From DASXQK01 sp963724385 (GTDB lineage Bacteria; Pseudomonadota; Alphaproteobacteria; Dongiales; Dongiaceae), in contig CAVRUJ010000001.1 in NCBI GenBank assembly GCA_963724385.1, positions 372,001 through 436,000 on the forward strand: 64,000 bases of DNA, in the 5' to 3' direction. This document shows, in pieces, positions 25,127 to 33,641 of this stretch (position 1 is the first letter of the stretch; every line of letters starts with the position of its first letter). The notes under the pieces were generated by a model. It ran no database searches, was not told the origin of the DNA, and saw only the letters and a program-made list of their open reading frames with translations. The translations under genes and the position numbers were made by a program.

Positions 25127-26077
25127 TCAGGCCGGCGGGCGCGAGCGGAGCTTTTCCAGCTCGGCCTCGGTCATGGCGATCAACTTGTAATGCCCTGGCT
25201 TGCGATTGCGGGCGAAGTCGTAGAAGCGCTTGTATTCCTGGCTCGCCTCGATGTCGCAGTCGGTCTGGATCAGCTCGTCGCCCCGGCCTTGGGTCAGCGC
25301 CACGACCTGGCCAGAAGGCGCAATGATGCAGCTGTGGGCCAGCATCTCCACGCCTTCCTCGCGGCCAGCCTTGCCGGCTGCGGCGATCCAGATGCCGTTC
25401 TGATAGGCGGCCGCCTGCATGCAGACCAGATGGTGGAAGGCTCGCAGCTCGTTCTGCTCCGGCCAGTCGGGAAGCTGGGCAGGGGAGTTGTAGCCCAGCA
25501 GCACGACCTCCGCACCCTGGAGCGCCATGACCCGATAGGTCTCGGGCCAGCGCCGGTCGTTGCAGATGCACATGCCGATCCTGGCATCGAAACTGTCCCA
25601 GACGGGAAAACCCAGGTCGCCCGATTCGAAATAGAGCTGCTCCAGGTGCTGGAAAGGAAGGTCGGGGTTGTTCTCGTCGCTGCCCGGGACGTGAATCTTG
25701 CGGTATTTGCCCACGAGCTTGCCGTCGGCGCCCATGAGGATCGAGGTGTTGAACCGGCGCTTGCGGTTGCCCGCCATAACCAGCTCGCAGTAACCGAGGT
25801 AGAAGCCGATCCCCAGCCGGGCTGCCTCTTCGAACAGGGGTTTCGTCTCCGGCCCCGGCATCTCGCGCTCGAAGAAGCTGTCGAGTTCTGCCTCATCCTC
25901 GATGTGCCATCGCGGGAAGAAGGTGGTCAGCGCCATTTCCGGGAAGACGACCAGCCGGCAGCCCCGAGCCTTGGCCTGGCGCAGCAATTCGACGAGACGC
26001 CGGACCACGCTGGTGCGGCTTTCGCTGCGGGCAATGGGGCCGAGCTGGCCGACGGCTAGCGCGAGACGGCGGTTCAT
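25127..26077 (-). CDS. N-carbamoyl-D-amino-acid hydrolase (D-carbamoylase), copy 1
   Basis: A 316-residue nitrilase-superfamily enzyme with the catalytic triad Glu47 (VFPEMAL), Lys127 (GKYRKIHVPG) and Cys172 (CICNDRRWPETYR), closely following D-carbamoylase hallmarks such as FFPRW and RRFNTSILM. It hydrolyses N-carbamoyl-D-amino acids to D-amino acid, CO2 and ammonia. It is followed by RidA and a DAO gene upstream in the same run, so the D-amino acid released could be oxidised to imine and keto acid with RidA hydrolysing the imine. A homologue with the same triad lies at 46915. Confidence 0.9.
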   Translation of the reverse strand: MNRRLALAVGQLGPIARSESRTSVVRRLVELLRQAKARGCRLVVFPEMALTTFFPRWHIEDEAELDSFFEREMPGPETKPLFEEAARLGIGFYLGYCELVMAGNRKRRFNTSILMGADGKLVGKYRKIHVPGSDENNPDLPFQHLEQLYFESGDLGFPVWDSFDARIGMCICNDRRWPETYRVMALQGAEVVLLGYNSPAQLPDWPEQNELRAFHHLVCMQAAAYQNGIWIAAAGKAGREEGVEMLAHSCIIAPSGQVVALTQGRGDELIQTDCDIEASQEYKRFYDFARNRKPGHYKLIAMTEAELEKLRSRPPA

Positions 26078-26113
26078 GGCGATTCTCCTGCTGGTATGGT
26101 CCGACGGCAGGTT

Positions 26114-26461
26114 TCAGAGGGCCGCCGTCACCATGATCTCGACCTTGTACTGCTCGCCGGCGAGGCGGGATTCGACCGTGGCCCTTGCCGGTGTGTTCTT
26201 GGGGTCGACCCATTTTTCCCAGACCGGGTTCATCTGATCGAAGGTCTTGATGTCCGACAGCCAGATCTGGGCCGTGAGCAGCTTGGACTTGCTGCTGCCG
26301 GCCCGCTGGAGGTAGCCGTCGATCTTGGCCAGGATCTGACGTGTCTGGCCGGCGACATCGGCCTTGGTGTCGTCGGCGGTGAGGCCCGCAAGGTAGACGG
26401 TGGGACCATGGATCACCATGCGGGAGAGGCGGGGTCCGACGTCGAAGCGCTGGATGGTCAT
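26114..26461 (-). CDS. RidA-family (YjgF/YER057c/UK114) protein
   Basis: The 115-residue protein shows the RidA fold segments VYLAGLTADD, QTRQILAKIDGYLQRAGSSKSKLLTAQIWLSDIKTFD and the conserved arginine in ARATVES. RidA members deaminate 2-imino acids released by PLP enzymes or amino acid oxidases. It is placed between the D-carbamoylase and a DAO gene (18 bases from the latter), fitting a role in hydrolysing the imino acid product of the oxidase. Confidence 0.9.
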   Translation of the reverse strand: MTIQRFDVGPRLSRMVIHGPTVYLAGLTADDTKADVAGQTRQILAKIDGYLQRAGSSKSKLLTAQIWLSDIKTFDQMNPVWEKWVDPKNTPARATVESRLAGEQYKVEIMVTAAL

Positions 26462-26479
26462 GGGCTGGCTCCTTTGGGT

Positions 26480-27616
26480 TCAGGCATTGGCTGGCGCGAA
26501 GCGCGCCGGTGAAAGCTCGGCCTCGGTCAGGCCCCGGGCAAAGGCCTCGGGCGGCAAGCCCTTGCCGCGGGCGAGCGCGGCGACGATCCTGGATAGAATG
26601 GGCGCGGTCTTGATGCCGTAGCCGCCCTGACCGGCAAGCCAGAAGAAGCCGCGCGCCTCCGGATCCTCGCCCACCACCGGACCGCCATCGGTGGCGAAGG
26701 TGCGCAAGCCCGCCCATTTGCGAAGGATGCGCCGGACCGGGATCGAGGTCGCCCGCTGGAACCGGTCGACGCCCAGGGCGACTTCCTCTTCGTCGGGCTG
26801 GGCGTCGGTCGGCGGGCTCGGCTCGGCATCGGCGGGAGAGACCAGGAGACGGCCGGCATCGGGCTTGAAATAGAAACTCTGGCCGACGTCGTTGACCAAA
26901 GGCCAGGCATCGATCGCGAGTCCTTGCGGCGCATCGATAACGAAGGCGCAGCGCCGCTTGGCGACCAGGCCCAGGGGCCTGAGGCCAGCCGTGACAGCGA
27001 TCTCGTCCGCCCAGGCGCCGGCGGCGTTGACGACGATGGGCGCCGCGTAGCGCTCGCCCTTCGTCTCGACCGACCAGCCGGACTTGTCGCGCCGCATCCT
27101 GCCGACCTCGCAATCCGTTTCGATCCGGCCGCCCAGCTTGCGCAGGCCCTTGAGAAACCCCTGATGCAAACCATGAACGTCGATGTCCCGGGAATCGGGC
27201 TCGAAGATGGCGTCGGCGAGATAGCTGCGGCGCAGCGCCGGCACCAGGCGGATGGCTTCCTCAGGCCCGATCCTGACGATGCTGGCCACGAACTTGCGCG
27301 CCCGCTCGAGCTCGAGATCGAGAGCCTCTGCCTGGTCGGCCCTGGCGATGGTGACCATGCCGCGCGGGCGCACCAGGGGATGCTCCGAGAAGCCGTCCGG
27401 CGGGCCTTCGAAGAAGGCGCGGCTCGCTCCGGCCAGCTTGCGGATGGTGGCCGTGCCGTAGTTCTCGGTGAAGCTCGCCGCCGACCGGCCGGTGGCGTGA
27501 TAGCCGCATTGGCTCTCGCGCTCGAGAAGCAGGACCTCGGCGTCGCTGGCCAGCTCGTAGGCGGCGCCGGCGCCCGCGATCCCCCCGCCGATGACGATGA
27601 CGTCGGCGGAGGTCAA
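26480..27616 (-). CDS. FAD-dependent D-amino acid dehydrogenase/oxidase (DAO family, DauA-like)
   Basis: A 378-residue flavoprotein with the Rossmann motif VIVIGGGIAGAGAAYEL, a YHATGRSAASFTENYG segment and the C-terminal WLAGQGGYGIKTAP typical of D-arginine-dehydrogenase-like enzymes (catalytic reference residues not assignable from sequence alone). It should oxidise a D-amino acid to imino acid. The 4-base overlap with the M20 hydrolase gene, the RidA neighbour and the D-carbamoylase behind it support a D-amino acid catabolic pathway. Confidence 0.86.
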   Translation of the reverse strand: MTSADVIVIGGGIAGAGAAYELASDAEVLLLERESQCGYHATGRSAASFTENYGTATIRKLAGASRAFFEGPPDGFSEHPLVRPRGMVTIARADQAEALDLELERARKFVASIVRIGPEEAIRLVPALRRSYLADAIFEPDSRDIDVHGLHQGFLKGLRKLGGRIETDCEVGRMRRDKSGWSVETKGERYAAPIVVNAAGAWADEIAVTAGLRPLGLVAKRRCAFVIDAPQGLAIDAWPLVNDVGQSFYFKPDAGRLLVSPADAEPSPPTDAQPDEEEVALGVDRFQRATSIPVRRILRKWAGLRTFATDGGPVVGEDPEARGFFWLAGQGGYGIKTAPILSRIVAALARGKGLPPEAFARGLTEAELSPARFAPANA

Positions 27617-28893
27617 GGCGCTCCGTCCCGCGCGATGTATGTGGCGAGCAGCTCTGTGGCGGAGGCGAAATCGGCAAGCTCCATCGCCTCGTCTGGATTG
27701 TGGCTGCCGTGGGTGTTGCGGATGAAGATCATGGCGCTGGGCACGCCCATGGCGGTGAAGACCGCGGCGTCATGCCCGGCGCCGCTCGGCAGCTCCATGG
27801 CCGGAATGCCGATCTCGCCGGCGAGGCCCTTCAATCGCGCGCGCATGGCCTGGTCCATGACCGCGGCATAACTGTAGCTCTCGTCGCCGAAGTCGAACCT
27901 GACCCGCCGGCGCCGTCCGATCTCATCGGCCAGGGCTTGGGCCGCCCCGGCCGCTTCGCGCATGGTCGCTTCCTCGAGGCCGCGGAAGTCGAGGACGAAG
28001 CGCGTCTCGCCGGCGACCTTGCTGGGGGCGGCCACGGCGGGATCGGTGCTGAATTGGCCGACGGTGAAGATGAGATCCTTGCCTGCCTTTTCCATCTCGA
28101 TGCATGCGCCGTCGAGCCGATAGACGAGCTCCGCCGTGGCCGCCACCGCATCCTGGCGCATGGCGCGAGGGGCCGCACCCGAATGGGCATAGGCGCCATG
28201 GCAGCGGGCTTGGGCAAAGCGCAGGCAGCCGCGGATGCCGGTGACGAGGCCGACGGGCAGTTGCTCCGTTTCCAGCACCGGCCCCTGCTCGATATGGACC
28301 TCGATGAAAGCGGCGATAGTTTCAGGCTTCAGGTGGCTCTCACCGCGCAGGAGCGCCGCCGGGTCGCCGCCGGCATCGGCCAGATGTTCTCTGAGCGGCC
28401 GACCATCATCCGACCGGCGCACGTCGAGGGCCGCGGGGTCGAGCCGACCGAAGGCGGCATGGGAGCCGATATAGGAGCTGTTGAACCAGGCGGCTTCCTC
28501 GGCCCGGATGGCCATGACGGTGACGTCGCGGCGTGGCTGGGAGCCGTGCATGCGCAGGCCCGCGAGCGCCGAGAGCCCGGCCACCACCCCGGCGGCGCCG
28601 TCGTAGTTGCCGCCTTGAGGCACCGAATCCATATGCGAGCCGACGACCAGGCGCGGCAGCCCGCGGTCTCTGCCCGGCAGGGTCATATAGAGATTGAGGG
28701 CCGCGTCGGTCTCGATTTCGAGGCCGAGGCCCTCGGCCGTGCAACGCGCCAGGCCATGGGCAAATGTTTCGCCCTCGCCATAAGACGCGCGAACGATGCC
28801 GCGCCCAACACGGGTGCGGGCGGCGAGCTCGTCGAACAGCGACCGTGCGAGTTCGATATCGGGTCTTGTTCGCACTTCTGCAGCGGCCGTCAT
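27613..28893 (-). CDS. M20 Zn-dependent hydrolase, allantoate/N-carbamoyl-L-amino acid amidohydrolase type
   Basis: The start at 28893 gives 426 residues and an ATGA overlap with the upstream aminotransferase gene; the longer frame to 28971 only adds non-family residues. The two-metal site is visible in GSHMDSVPQGGNYDGAAGV, RAEEAAWFNSSYIGS and GAGHDAAVFTAMGVPSAMIF, with EVHIEQGPVLE and a late HGSHNPDE. Enzymes of this class hydrolyse allantoate, ureidoglycine or N-carbamoyl-L-amino acids. The context (PuuE-like, D-carbamoylase) supports a carbamoyl/ureido substrate. Confidence 0.9.
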   Translation of the reverse strand: MTAAAEVRTRPDIELARSLFDELAARTRVGRGIVRASYGEGETFAHGLARCTAEGLGLEIETDAALNLYMTLPGRDRGLPRLVVGSHMDSVPQGGNYDGAAGVVAGLSALAGLRMHGSQPRRDVTVMAIRAEEAAWFNSSYIGSHAAFGRLDPAALDVRRSDDGRPLREHLADAGGDPAALLRGESHLKPETIAAFIEVHIEQGPVLETEQLPVGLVTGIRGCLRFAQARCHGAYAHSGAAPRAMRQDAVAATAELVYRLDGACIEMEKAGKDLIFTVGQFSTDPAVAAPSKVAGETRFVLDFRGLEEATMREAAGAAQALADEIGRRRRVRFDFGDESYSYAAVMDQAMRARLKGLAGEIGIPAMELPSGAGHDAAVFTAMGVPSAMIFIRNTHGSHNPDEAMELADFASATELLATYIARDGAP

Positions 28894-30011
28894 CGTGCGC
28901 CGGTCCAGGCCTTGAGCGCCGCGGCCAATTCCCGCATTTCCTCGATGGTTCCGATGGTAACCCTGAGGCAATCGCCGAGACCATAGGCCGACATGGGCCG
29001 AAGGAATATGCCTTCGCCCTTGAGGAAGCGATAAGCGCCGGCGGCCTCTGGCGTGCCGGCGAAGCGGACAAGCAGGAAATTCCCCTGGCTCGGATGAGCG
29101 CGAAGTCCGAGGGCTGCAACCTCGCCGGCGAACCTGGCGCGATTCTCGGCGTTGGTCTTGCGCTGGGCCGCCATCCGGGCACGGTCGGCAATGCTGACGG
29201 CCGCCGCCGCCATGCCGGGCTGGGTGACGCCATTGGGCTGGCGGATGCGGTTGACGATCTCGGCGATGGCGGAAGGGAAATAGCCCCAGCCGACCCTGAG
29301 GCCGGCGAGCCCGTGGATCTTGGAAAAGGTGCGGATCATGACGGTGTTGGCGGTTTCGTCCACCAGCGCGGCGCCGGTCTCGTAGTCCGGCTCGCTGACG
29401 TAGTCGGCATAGGCGTTGTCGAGGACCAACATAACGTCCTCGCGCAACGCCTTGCTGAGGCGGCGGATCTCCGGTCCAGAAAGCATGCTTCCCGTGGGAT
29501 TGTTCGGATTGGCCAGCAGGACCATGCGAGTGCGCGGGCCGACCCGATCGAGAATGGCATCCACATCCATGGCGAGATCGCGCTCGGGCGCCACGGCGAT
29601 GCCAGCGCCGACCTGGCGCGCCACCGTGCGGAAGTAGAGATAGCCATGCTCGCTCACGACGACCTCGTCGCTTGGGCCGAGATAGGCGTGTGAGAGAAGA
29701 GACAGCAGCTCCATGGAGCCGGCGGCGCAGACGATACCCTCGGCCGAGAGCTTCTCGGCGCCGGCGATCGCCTGTCTGAGCGGCCCGGCATCGCCATGGG
29801 GATAGCGGTTCACCTCGGCGAGCGCCGCCCTTGCCGCTTCCATGGCGGCAGGCGAGGGCGGGCTGGCGTTCTCGTTCTGGGACAGCTGGATCACCCGGCG
29901 AAGCCCGGCGGGCGGAAGTTCCGCCAGCTCGTAGCGCGCCAGCGAAAGAATATGCGGGCGCGGCGCCGGCTCGCTCACCGCCCGATTCGCTGGGTCACGC
30001 GCGGCAGACAA
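28890..30011 (-). CDS. PLP-dependent aminotransferase, class I/II (HisC-like)
   Basis: The 373-residue protein resembles histidinol-phosphate aminotransferase: LSQNENASPPSP near the start, ANPNNPTGSMLS, LDNAYADY, the Schiff-base motif TFSKIHGLAGLRVGWG with Lys231, and the late Arg in DCLRVTIGT. Outside histidine operons such proteins act on diverse amino acids. It overlaps the M20 hydrolase by 4 bases and the MmgE/PrpD gene by 17 bases, so it belongs to the same transcript. Its keto-acid partner could be the substrate of the 2-hydroxyacid dehydrogenase in the run. Confidence 0.87.
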   Translation of the reverse strand: MSAARDPANRAVSEPAPRPHILSLARYELAELPPAGLRRVIQLSQNENASPPSPAAMEAARAALAEVNRYPHGDAGPLRQAIAGAEKLSAEGIVCAAGSMELLSLLSHAYLGPSDEVVVSEHGYLYFRTVARQVGAGIAVAPERDLAMDVDAILDRVGPRTRMVLLANPNNPTGSMLSGPEIRRLSKALREDVMLVLDNAYADYVSEPDYETGAALVDETANTVMIRTFSKIHGLAGLRVGWGYFPSAIAEIVNRIRQPNGVTQPGMAAAAVSIADRARMAAQRKTNAENRARFAGEVAALGLRAHPSQGNFLLVRFAGTPEAAGAYRFLKGEGIFLRPMSAYGLGDCLRVTIGTIEEMRELAAALKAWTGAR

Positions 30012-31344
30012 GTTCGATCAGACGGGCGAAGTCGCCGGCCGGTTCGGCCAGCCGGCGCACCGCTTCCTCGATCGCCCGGCAACGCGAAGCGCCCAGGGCC
30101 GGCTCGGCATATTCGCGGTACTTCGCCAGGATCTCGTCCTCGGCCATGGGGTTTTCCGGCCCGCCCCGGGCATTGAGCTCGCCCGAATTGAGCCGGCGGC
30201 CGTCCCTCAGGACCAGGGTCACATCGCCCCAGCGGCCGGCCGGAAAACGCTCGTTGTAGCGCTCCGCCTCCCGGACGGTGGTCGACGCCACCAGGCGGGC
30301 CGCTTCGGAATCCTTGAGGCCGGCGCCCGCGATCTCCTCGACGCCGAGCCGGCCCTTCACCAAGGCCGAGGCGACGGGGAAGCTCACGGCGTATTGGGCG
30401 ACCGGCGTGGTCGTCGGCACTTCCCGATAAAGCCGTGTCGCTTCGTGGAAGCTCGTCAGCTCTATGGCGGCGATGTCTTCGCTGCGGACGCCGTGGTTGC
30501 GTTTCAGCAACAGCGCGCCGTCGATGAGCGCGTGGGTCCAGCGGCAAACGGGATAAGGCTTGATGTAGTGGCGGGCGACGGCCCAGTTCTCGCCCAAATC
30601 GCGCCAGACATGGTCCACATCCTCGCCCTCCACCGTGATGGCGGGCGCGCCGGTGAAGCCCATCTCCGCCAGGTCGAGGGCCGTGGCGCCGGCCAGCGCC
30701 CCGAAAGCGGAGCCGTCATGGACCATGGTCGGGTTGTCGATCACGCGCATCATTTGGCCGCGCGGCCCATGATACTCGGCGATGCCCAAGGCCTCGCGCA
30801 GCTGATCGCCGGTCACGCGCTTGAGACGAGCGCCAGTCGCCACCACGGCGAGCGCGTTCCAGGCGCCGGAGCTGTGGTAATCCGAAACGGTGGCGTGGAG
30901 CGCGATGGCCGCACGCGCTCCCACCTCGTAGCCAGCGACAAGGGCAGCCATGGCGTCGCCCGCCGACGGCATTGCCAGCAGCTGGGCATAGACGAACAGG
31001 GCGGGGACGACGACCACGCCGATATGGCCCTTGGTCGGATTGTAGCCGTCATGGGCATCGAGGTTGTCGATCTGGGCCGCCGCGGCGAAGGCGGCGCCGG
31101 CCGGACTGACGAAGCGCCCGTCGAACAGCATGCGCACCGCGCCTGGACCTGCACCGAAGGACCGCGCGGCCAGGCTGCAGGCGATCCGACCCGCTTCCAG
31201 GTCCTTCGCCGCCGCTGCTACGCCGAGGGTGTCGAGCAGCAGGAGCGAGGCGAAATGCCTGACCTCGGGCGGAATCTGCCCGCAGTCCAGGCCAAGGGCG
31301 AATTGACGGACCCGCTCGAAGCCGGTCAGCCGTGGCGCATCCAT
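29995..31344 (-). CDS. MmgE/PrpD-family protein
   Basis: Starting at ATG 31344 (GGGAGG just upstream) the protein has 449 residues, normal for the family; an upstream in-frame extension to 31560 is not protein-like. Landmarks are LLLDTLGVAAAAKDL, AAQIDNLDAHDGYNPTKGHIGVVV, GIAEYHGPRGQMMRVID and the KPYPVCRWTHALIDGALLL region. Family members are 2-methylcitrate dehydratase, cis-aconitate decarboxylase and iminodisuccinate epimerase, all acting on carboxylated intermediates. It opens the dense part of the run (overlapping the aminotransferase gene). Confidence 0.88.
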   Translation of the reverse strand: MDAPRLTGFERVRQFALGLDCGQIPPEVRHFASLLLLDTLGVAAAAKDLEAGRIACSLAARSFGAGPGAVRMLFDGRFVSPAGAAFAAAAQIDNLDAHDGYNPTKGHIGVVVVPALFVYAQLLAMPSAGDAMAALVAGYEVGARAAIALHATVSDYHSSGAWNALAVVATGARLKRVTGDQLREALGIAEYHGPRGQMMRVIDNPTMVHDGSAFGALAGATALDLAEMGFTGAPAITVEGEDVDHVWRDLGENWAVARHYIKPYPVCRWTHALIDGALLLKRNHGVRSEDIAAIELTSFHEATRLYREVPTTTPVAQYAVSFPVASALVKGRLGVEEIAGAGLKDSEAARLVASTTVREAERYNERFPAGRWGDVTLVLRDGRRLNSGELNARGGPENPMAEDEILAKYREYAEPALGASRCRAIEEAVRRLAEPAGDFARLIELVCRA

Positions 31345-31460
31345 GAGGGGCTCCCTCCCTCGATCTCCTGTCATTCTATGATAAGCCATGGGGCCCCGGT
31401 GAATGCCGTCCAAAAGTGGCTGGCACTGTTGTGCCTGGGACATCGGACCTGGAACGGCAA

Positions 31461-32420
31461 TCAATAGCCCCGCGCCGGATCGACCACATTCTCCAGGGGC
31501 AGGCCCCGGCGCCAGCGATCGAGATTGTCGCAGAACATTTCCATGGAGCGCCTGTCCCATCCGTCATAGACGCTCGAGCAATGAGGCGTGAGGATCACAT
31601 TGGCCATGCCCCAGAGCGGGTTGTCGGCGGGCAAGGGCTCGATCTCGAATACGTCGAGGGCCGCGCCCGCGAGCTTCCCCGATCGGAGTGCCTCGATGAG
31701 CGCCGCCTGGCGCACCACGCCGCCACGGGAAACGTCGATCAGCACCGCGCCGGGCTTGAGGCGATGAAAGGCCGCTTCGTCCACCAGGCCGCGGGTGGCC
31801 GAGGTCATTGGCACCGAGACCAATAGGAAATCGGCTTCCGGCAGGACCTCATGGAGCTCGCCCATGGCAAATACGCGGTCCACGTCGGGGGTAGGCACCG
31901 GATGGGCGCGGATGCCGAGCACCCGCAAGCCCAGGGCCTTGGCGAGGCGCGCCGTCGCCTGGCCCGTCTTGCCGAGACCCAGAATCGCAAGCGTCCGTCC
32001 CTCGATGGAAGCGACCTTGCCCGTCGAATCCCAGTGGCGGCGGCGCTGCATCTCGGCGAAACGGGGCAGGCCGAGGGTGAAGTGGAGCATGGCGGCGATG
32101 GCGTATTGCGCCATGGTCGGCGCGCCGACGCCGGCGGCGTTGGTCACCGTCAAGCGCTGGGGATCCCAAGGCGCCAGGTGATCGGTGCCCGAACCGCCGA
32201 CGGAGACCCAGCGCAGCGACGGCGAGTCCAGGATCGCCTGGCGCGGATAGCGTGGCGTTCCGCCGAAGCGGATGGTGTAAAGCACCTCTGGCGCTTGCGC
32301 GGCGATCATCCGCGGCAGGCTTTCGTAGTCTGTGCAACAGGCGATCTCGATGTCGGGCGCACGGCGCTGCAGGATTTCCAGGAGCCGTTCCGGCCGGTCG
32401 TAGAACAGCATCAAGCGCAT
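31461..32420 (-). CDS. D-isomer-specific 2-hydroxyacid dehydrogenase
   Basis: The 319-residue enzyme has the NAD motif GLGKTGQATARLAK (148-161), catalytic Arg232 (DVSRGG), Glu261 (FEIEPLP) and His280 (TPHCSS). It reduces a 2-keto acid or oxidises the hydroxy acid, NAD(P)-dependently. It is the first enzyme gene after the GlxA-type regulator (40 bases away) and 116 bases before the MmgE/PrpD gene. Its N-terminal lid domain is of the glyoxylate/hydroxypyruvate reductase-like type. Confidence 0.9.
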   Translation of the reverse strand: MRLMLFYDRPERLLEILQRRAPDIEIACCTDYESLPRMIAAQAPEVLYTIRFGGTPRYPRQAILDSPSLRWVSVGGSGTDHLAPWDPQRLTVTNAAGVGAPTMAQYAIAAMLHFTLGLPRFAEMQRRRHWDSTGKVASIEGRTLAILGLGKTGQATARLAKALGLRVLGIRAHPVPTPDVDRVFAMGELHEVLPEADFLLVSVPMTSATRGLVDEAAFHRLKPGAVLIDVSRGGVVRQAALIEALRSGKLAGAALDVFEIEPLPADNPLWGMANVILTPHCSSVYDGWDRRSMEMFCDNLDRWRRGLPLENVVDPARGY

Positions 32421-32460
32421 GGGCGATGTCCTCTCGATCGGGGGAAGCGGATCGAACCGG

Positions 32461-33447
32461 TCAAATGCTGAGTCGATCGTTGCGCGGTGAAATCCCGAAG
32501 CGCTGGCGATAGCATTTGGTGAAATGGGAGTGGGTGCTGAAGCCCGTCGCGACGGCGATTTCGACGATGGGCGAGGTGGTGTTCAGCAGCATCAGGCGGG
32601 CGCGCCGGAGCCGGATGTCACGGTAGTACTCGGTCGGCGACATGCTCGTGTGATGGCGGAAGAGGCGGTGAAGCTGCCGGCGCGTCAGCCCGGCCCGGCC
32701 GGCCAGGCGATCGATGCTGAGGGGCGTGTCGAGGTTGCCCTCCATGGCGGCGATTGCGGCGGCGAGCTTTTCCGAGCGATGCAGGATCGCCATGCGATGG
32801 GCCCGCGTCTGCTCGTCCACGGACGAACGGATGCGGTCGACCTGGAGGGCCTCGGCGATCTGGATCGAAAGGCTTGGCCCATGGGCCTCCGAGACCATAT
32901 GAAGAAACAGGTCAAGGGTCGCCGTGGCGCCCGAACAGCTCAACCGGTCGCGGTCGATGACGTAGAGGTTGTTGCGCAGCTCGATATCGGGGAAGTCGTT
33001 GGCAAAGGCGTCGGCATTCTCCCAATGGATGGTGCAGGCATAGCCGTCCAAAAGCCCCGCGCGGGCCAGCACATAGGCGCCGGTCGTGACTGCGCCGAGG
33101 CGCACCCGCCGGCGGGCGAGCCCGCGCAGCCACTTGAACACGGCGGGATTGCGGAACCGCTCGGGATTGAAGCCGCCGCACACGAAGAGGAAATCGAGAT
33201 CGGGCGCGGACTCAGGCGCCCCGTCGACGTTCAGGACCAACCCGTTGCTGGATTTGACCGCCTTGCCGTCGGTGGAATAGGTGCTCCAGCCATAAAGATT
33301 GCGGCCCGACAGGCGATTGGCGTGGCGCATCACGTCGATGGCAGCAATCACGCCCAGGAGCGAGAAGCTGGGCAGCAGCAACAGGCCCACCTGGGTCGGC
33401 TTCCCCTCTGCTTCGCCCGTCCTCTGGATCACTGCTGCTCCGCGCAT
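32461..33447 (-). CDS. GlxA/AraC-type transcriptional regulator (DJ-1/PfpI plus AraC HTH)
   Basis: From ATG 33447 the protein has 328 residues: a DJ-1/PfpI-like sensor domain (VGLLLLPSFSLLGVIAAIDVMRHANRLSG; VCGGFNPERF; GAVTTGAYVLARAGLLDG) and an AraC DNA-binding domain with RRQLHRLFRHHTSMSPTEYYRDIRLRRARLML and VATGFSTHSHFTKCYRQRFG. Relatives such as GbdR, SouR and CdhR respond to betaine, dimethylglycine, sarcosine or carnitine. It is divergent from the DapA/GcvT/MttB operon and heads the minus-strand run. Either or both may be its targets. An activator role fits the divergent promoter with a good -10 but no clear -35. Confidence 0.9.
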   Translation of the reverse strand: MRGAAVIQRTGEAEGKPTQVGLLLLPSFSLLGVIAAIDVMRHANRLSGRNLYGWSTYSTDGKAVKSSNGLVLNVDGAPESAPDLDFLFVCGGFNPERFRNPAVFKWLRGLARRRVRLGAVTTGAYVLARAGLLDGYACTIHWENADAFANDFPDIELRNNLYVIDRDRLSCSGATATLDLFLHMVSEAHGPSLSIQIAEALQVDRIRSSVDEQTRAHRMAILHRSEKLAAAIAAMEGNLDTPLSIDRLAGRAGLTRRQLHRLFRHHTSMSPTEYYRDIRLRRARLMLLNTTSPIVEIAVATGFSTHSHFTKCYRQRFGISPRNDRLSI

Positions 33448-33524
33448 CTTCGCGCTCGACTTTCCCGCTCTTGAGCAAGACAGGCGATGTCCCAAATGCA
33501 ACAATCGGTTCGCCGGCCCTCCCC

Positions 33525-33530
33525 TATACT
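33525..33530 (+). promoter_or_regulatory. Candidate activator-dependent promoter for the DapA/GcvT/MttB operon
   Basis: TATACT is a near-perfect -10 hexamer, but no good -35 lies 17 bases upstream (the region reads AATCGGTTC). With a start site near 33537 this leaves a 5' leader of about 105 bases before ATG 33642. Activation by the divergent GlxA-type regulator is inference. Confidence 0.4.
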
Positions 33531-33641
33531 GCCGCGAGAAATGCGTTGCGGGAAGATGACATGGGTTGAATCCGGGGGCGGGGGTTGACCCCGGAGAAGG
33601 GCCGGGTGTCTCCTGCGTCGCCCGGACGAGGGAGATCGACC

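Noticed and set aside
23089..25326. 745-codon plus-strand frame
   Set aside because: Antisense to three real minus-strand genes (epimerase, SDR, PuuE-like); no recognisable motifs.
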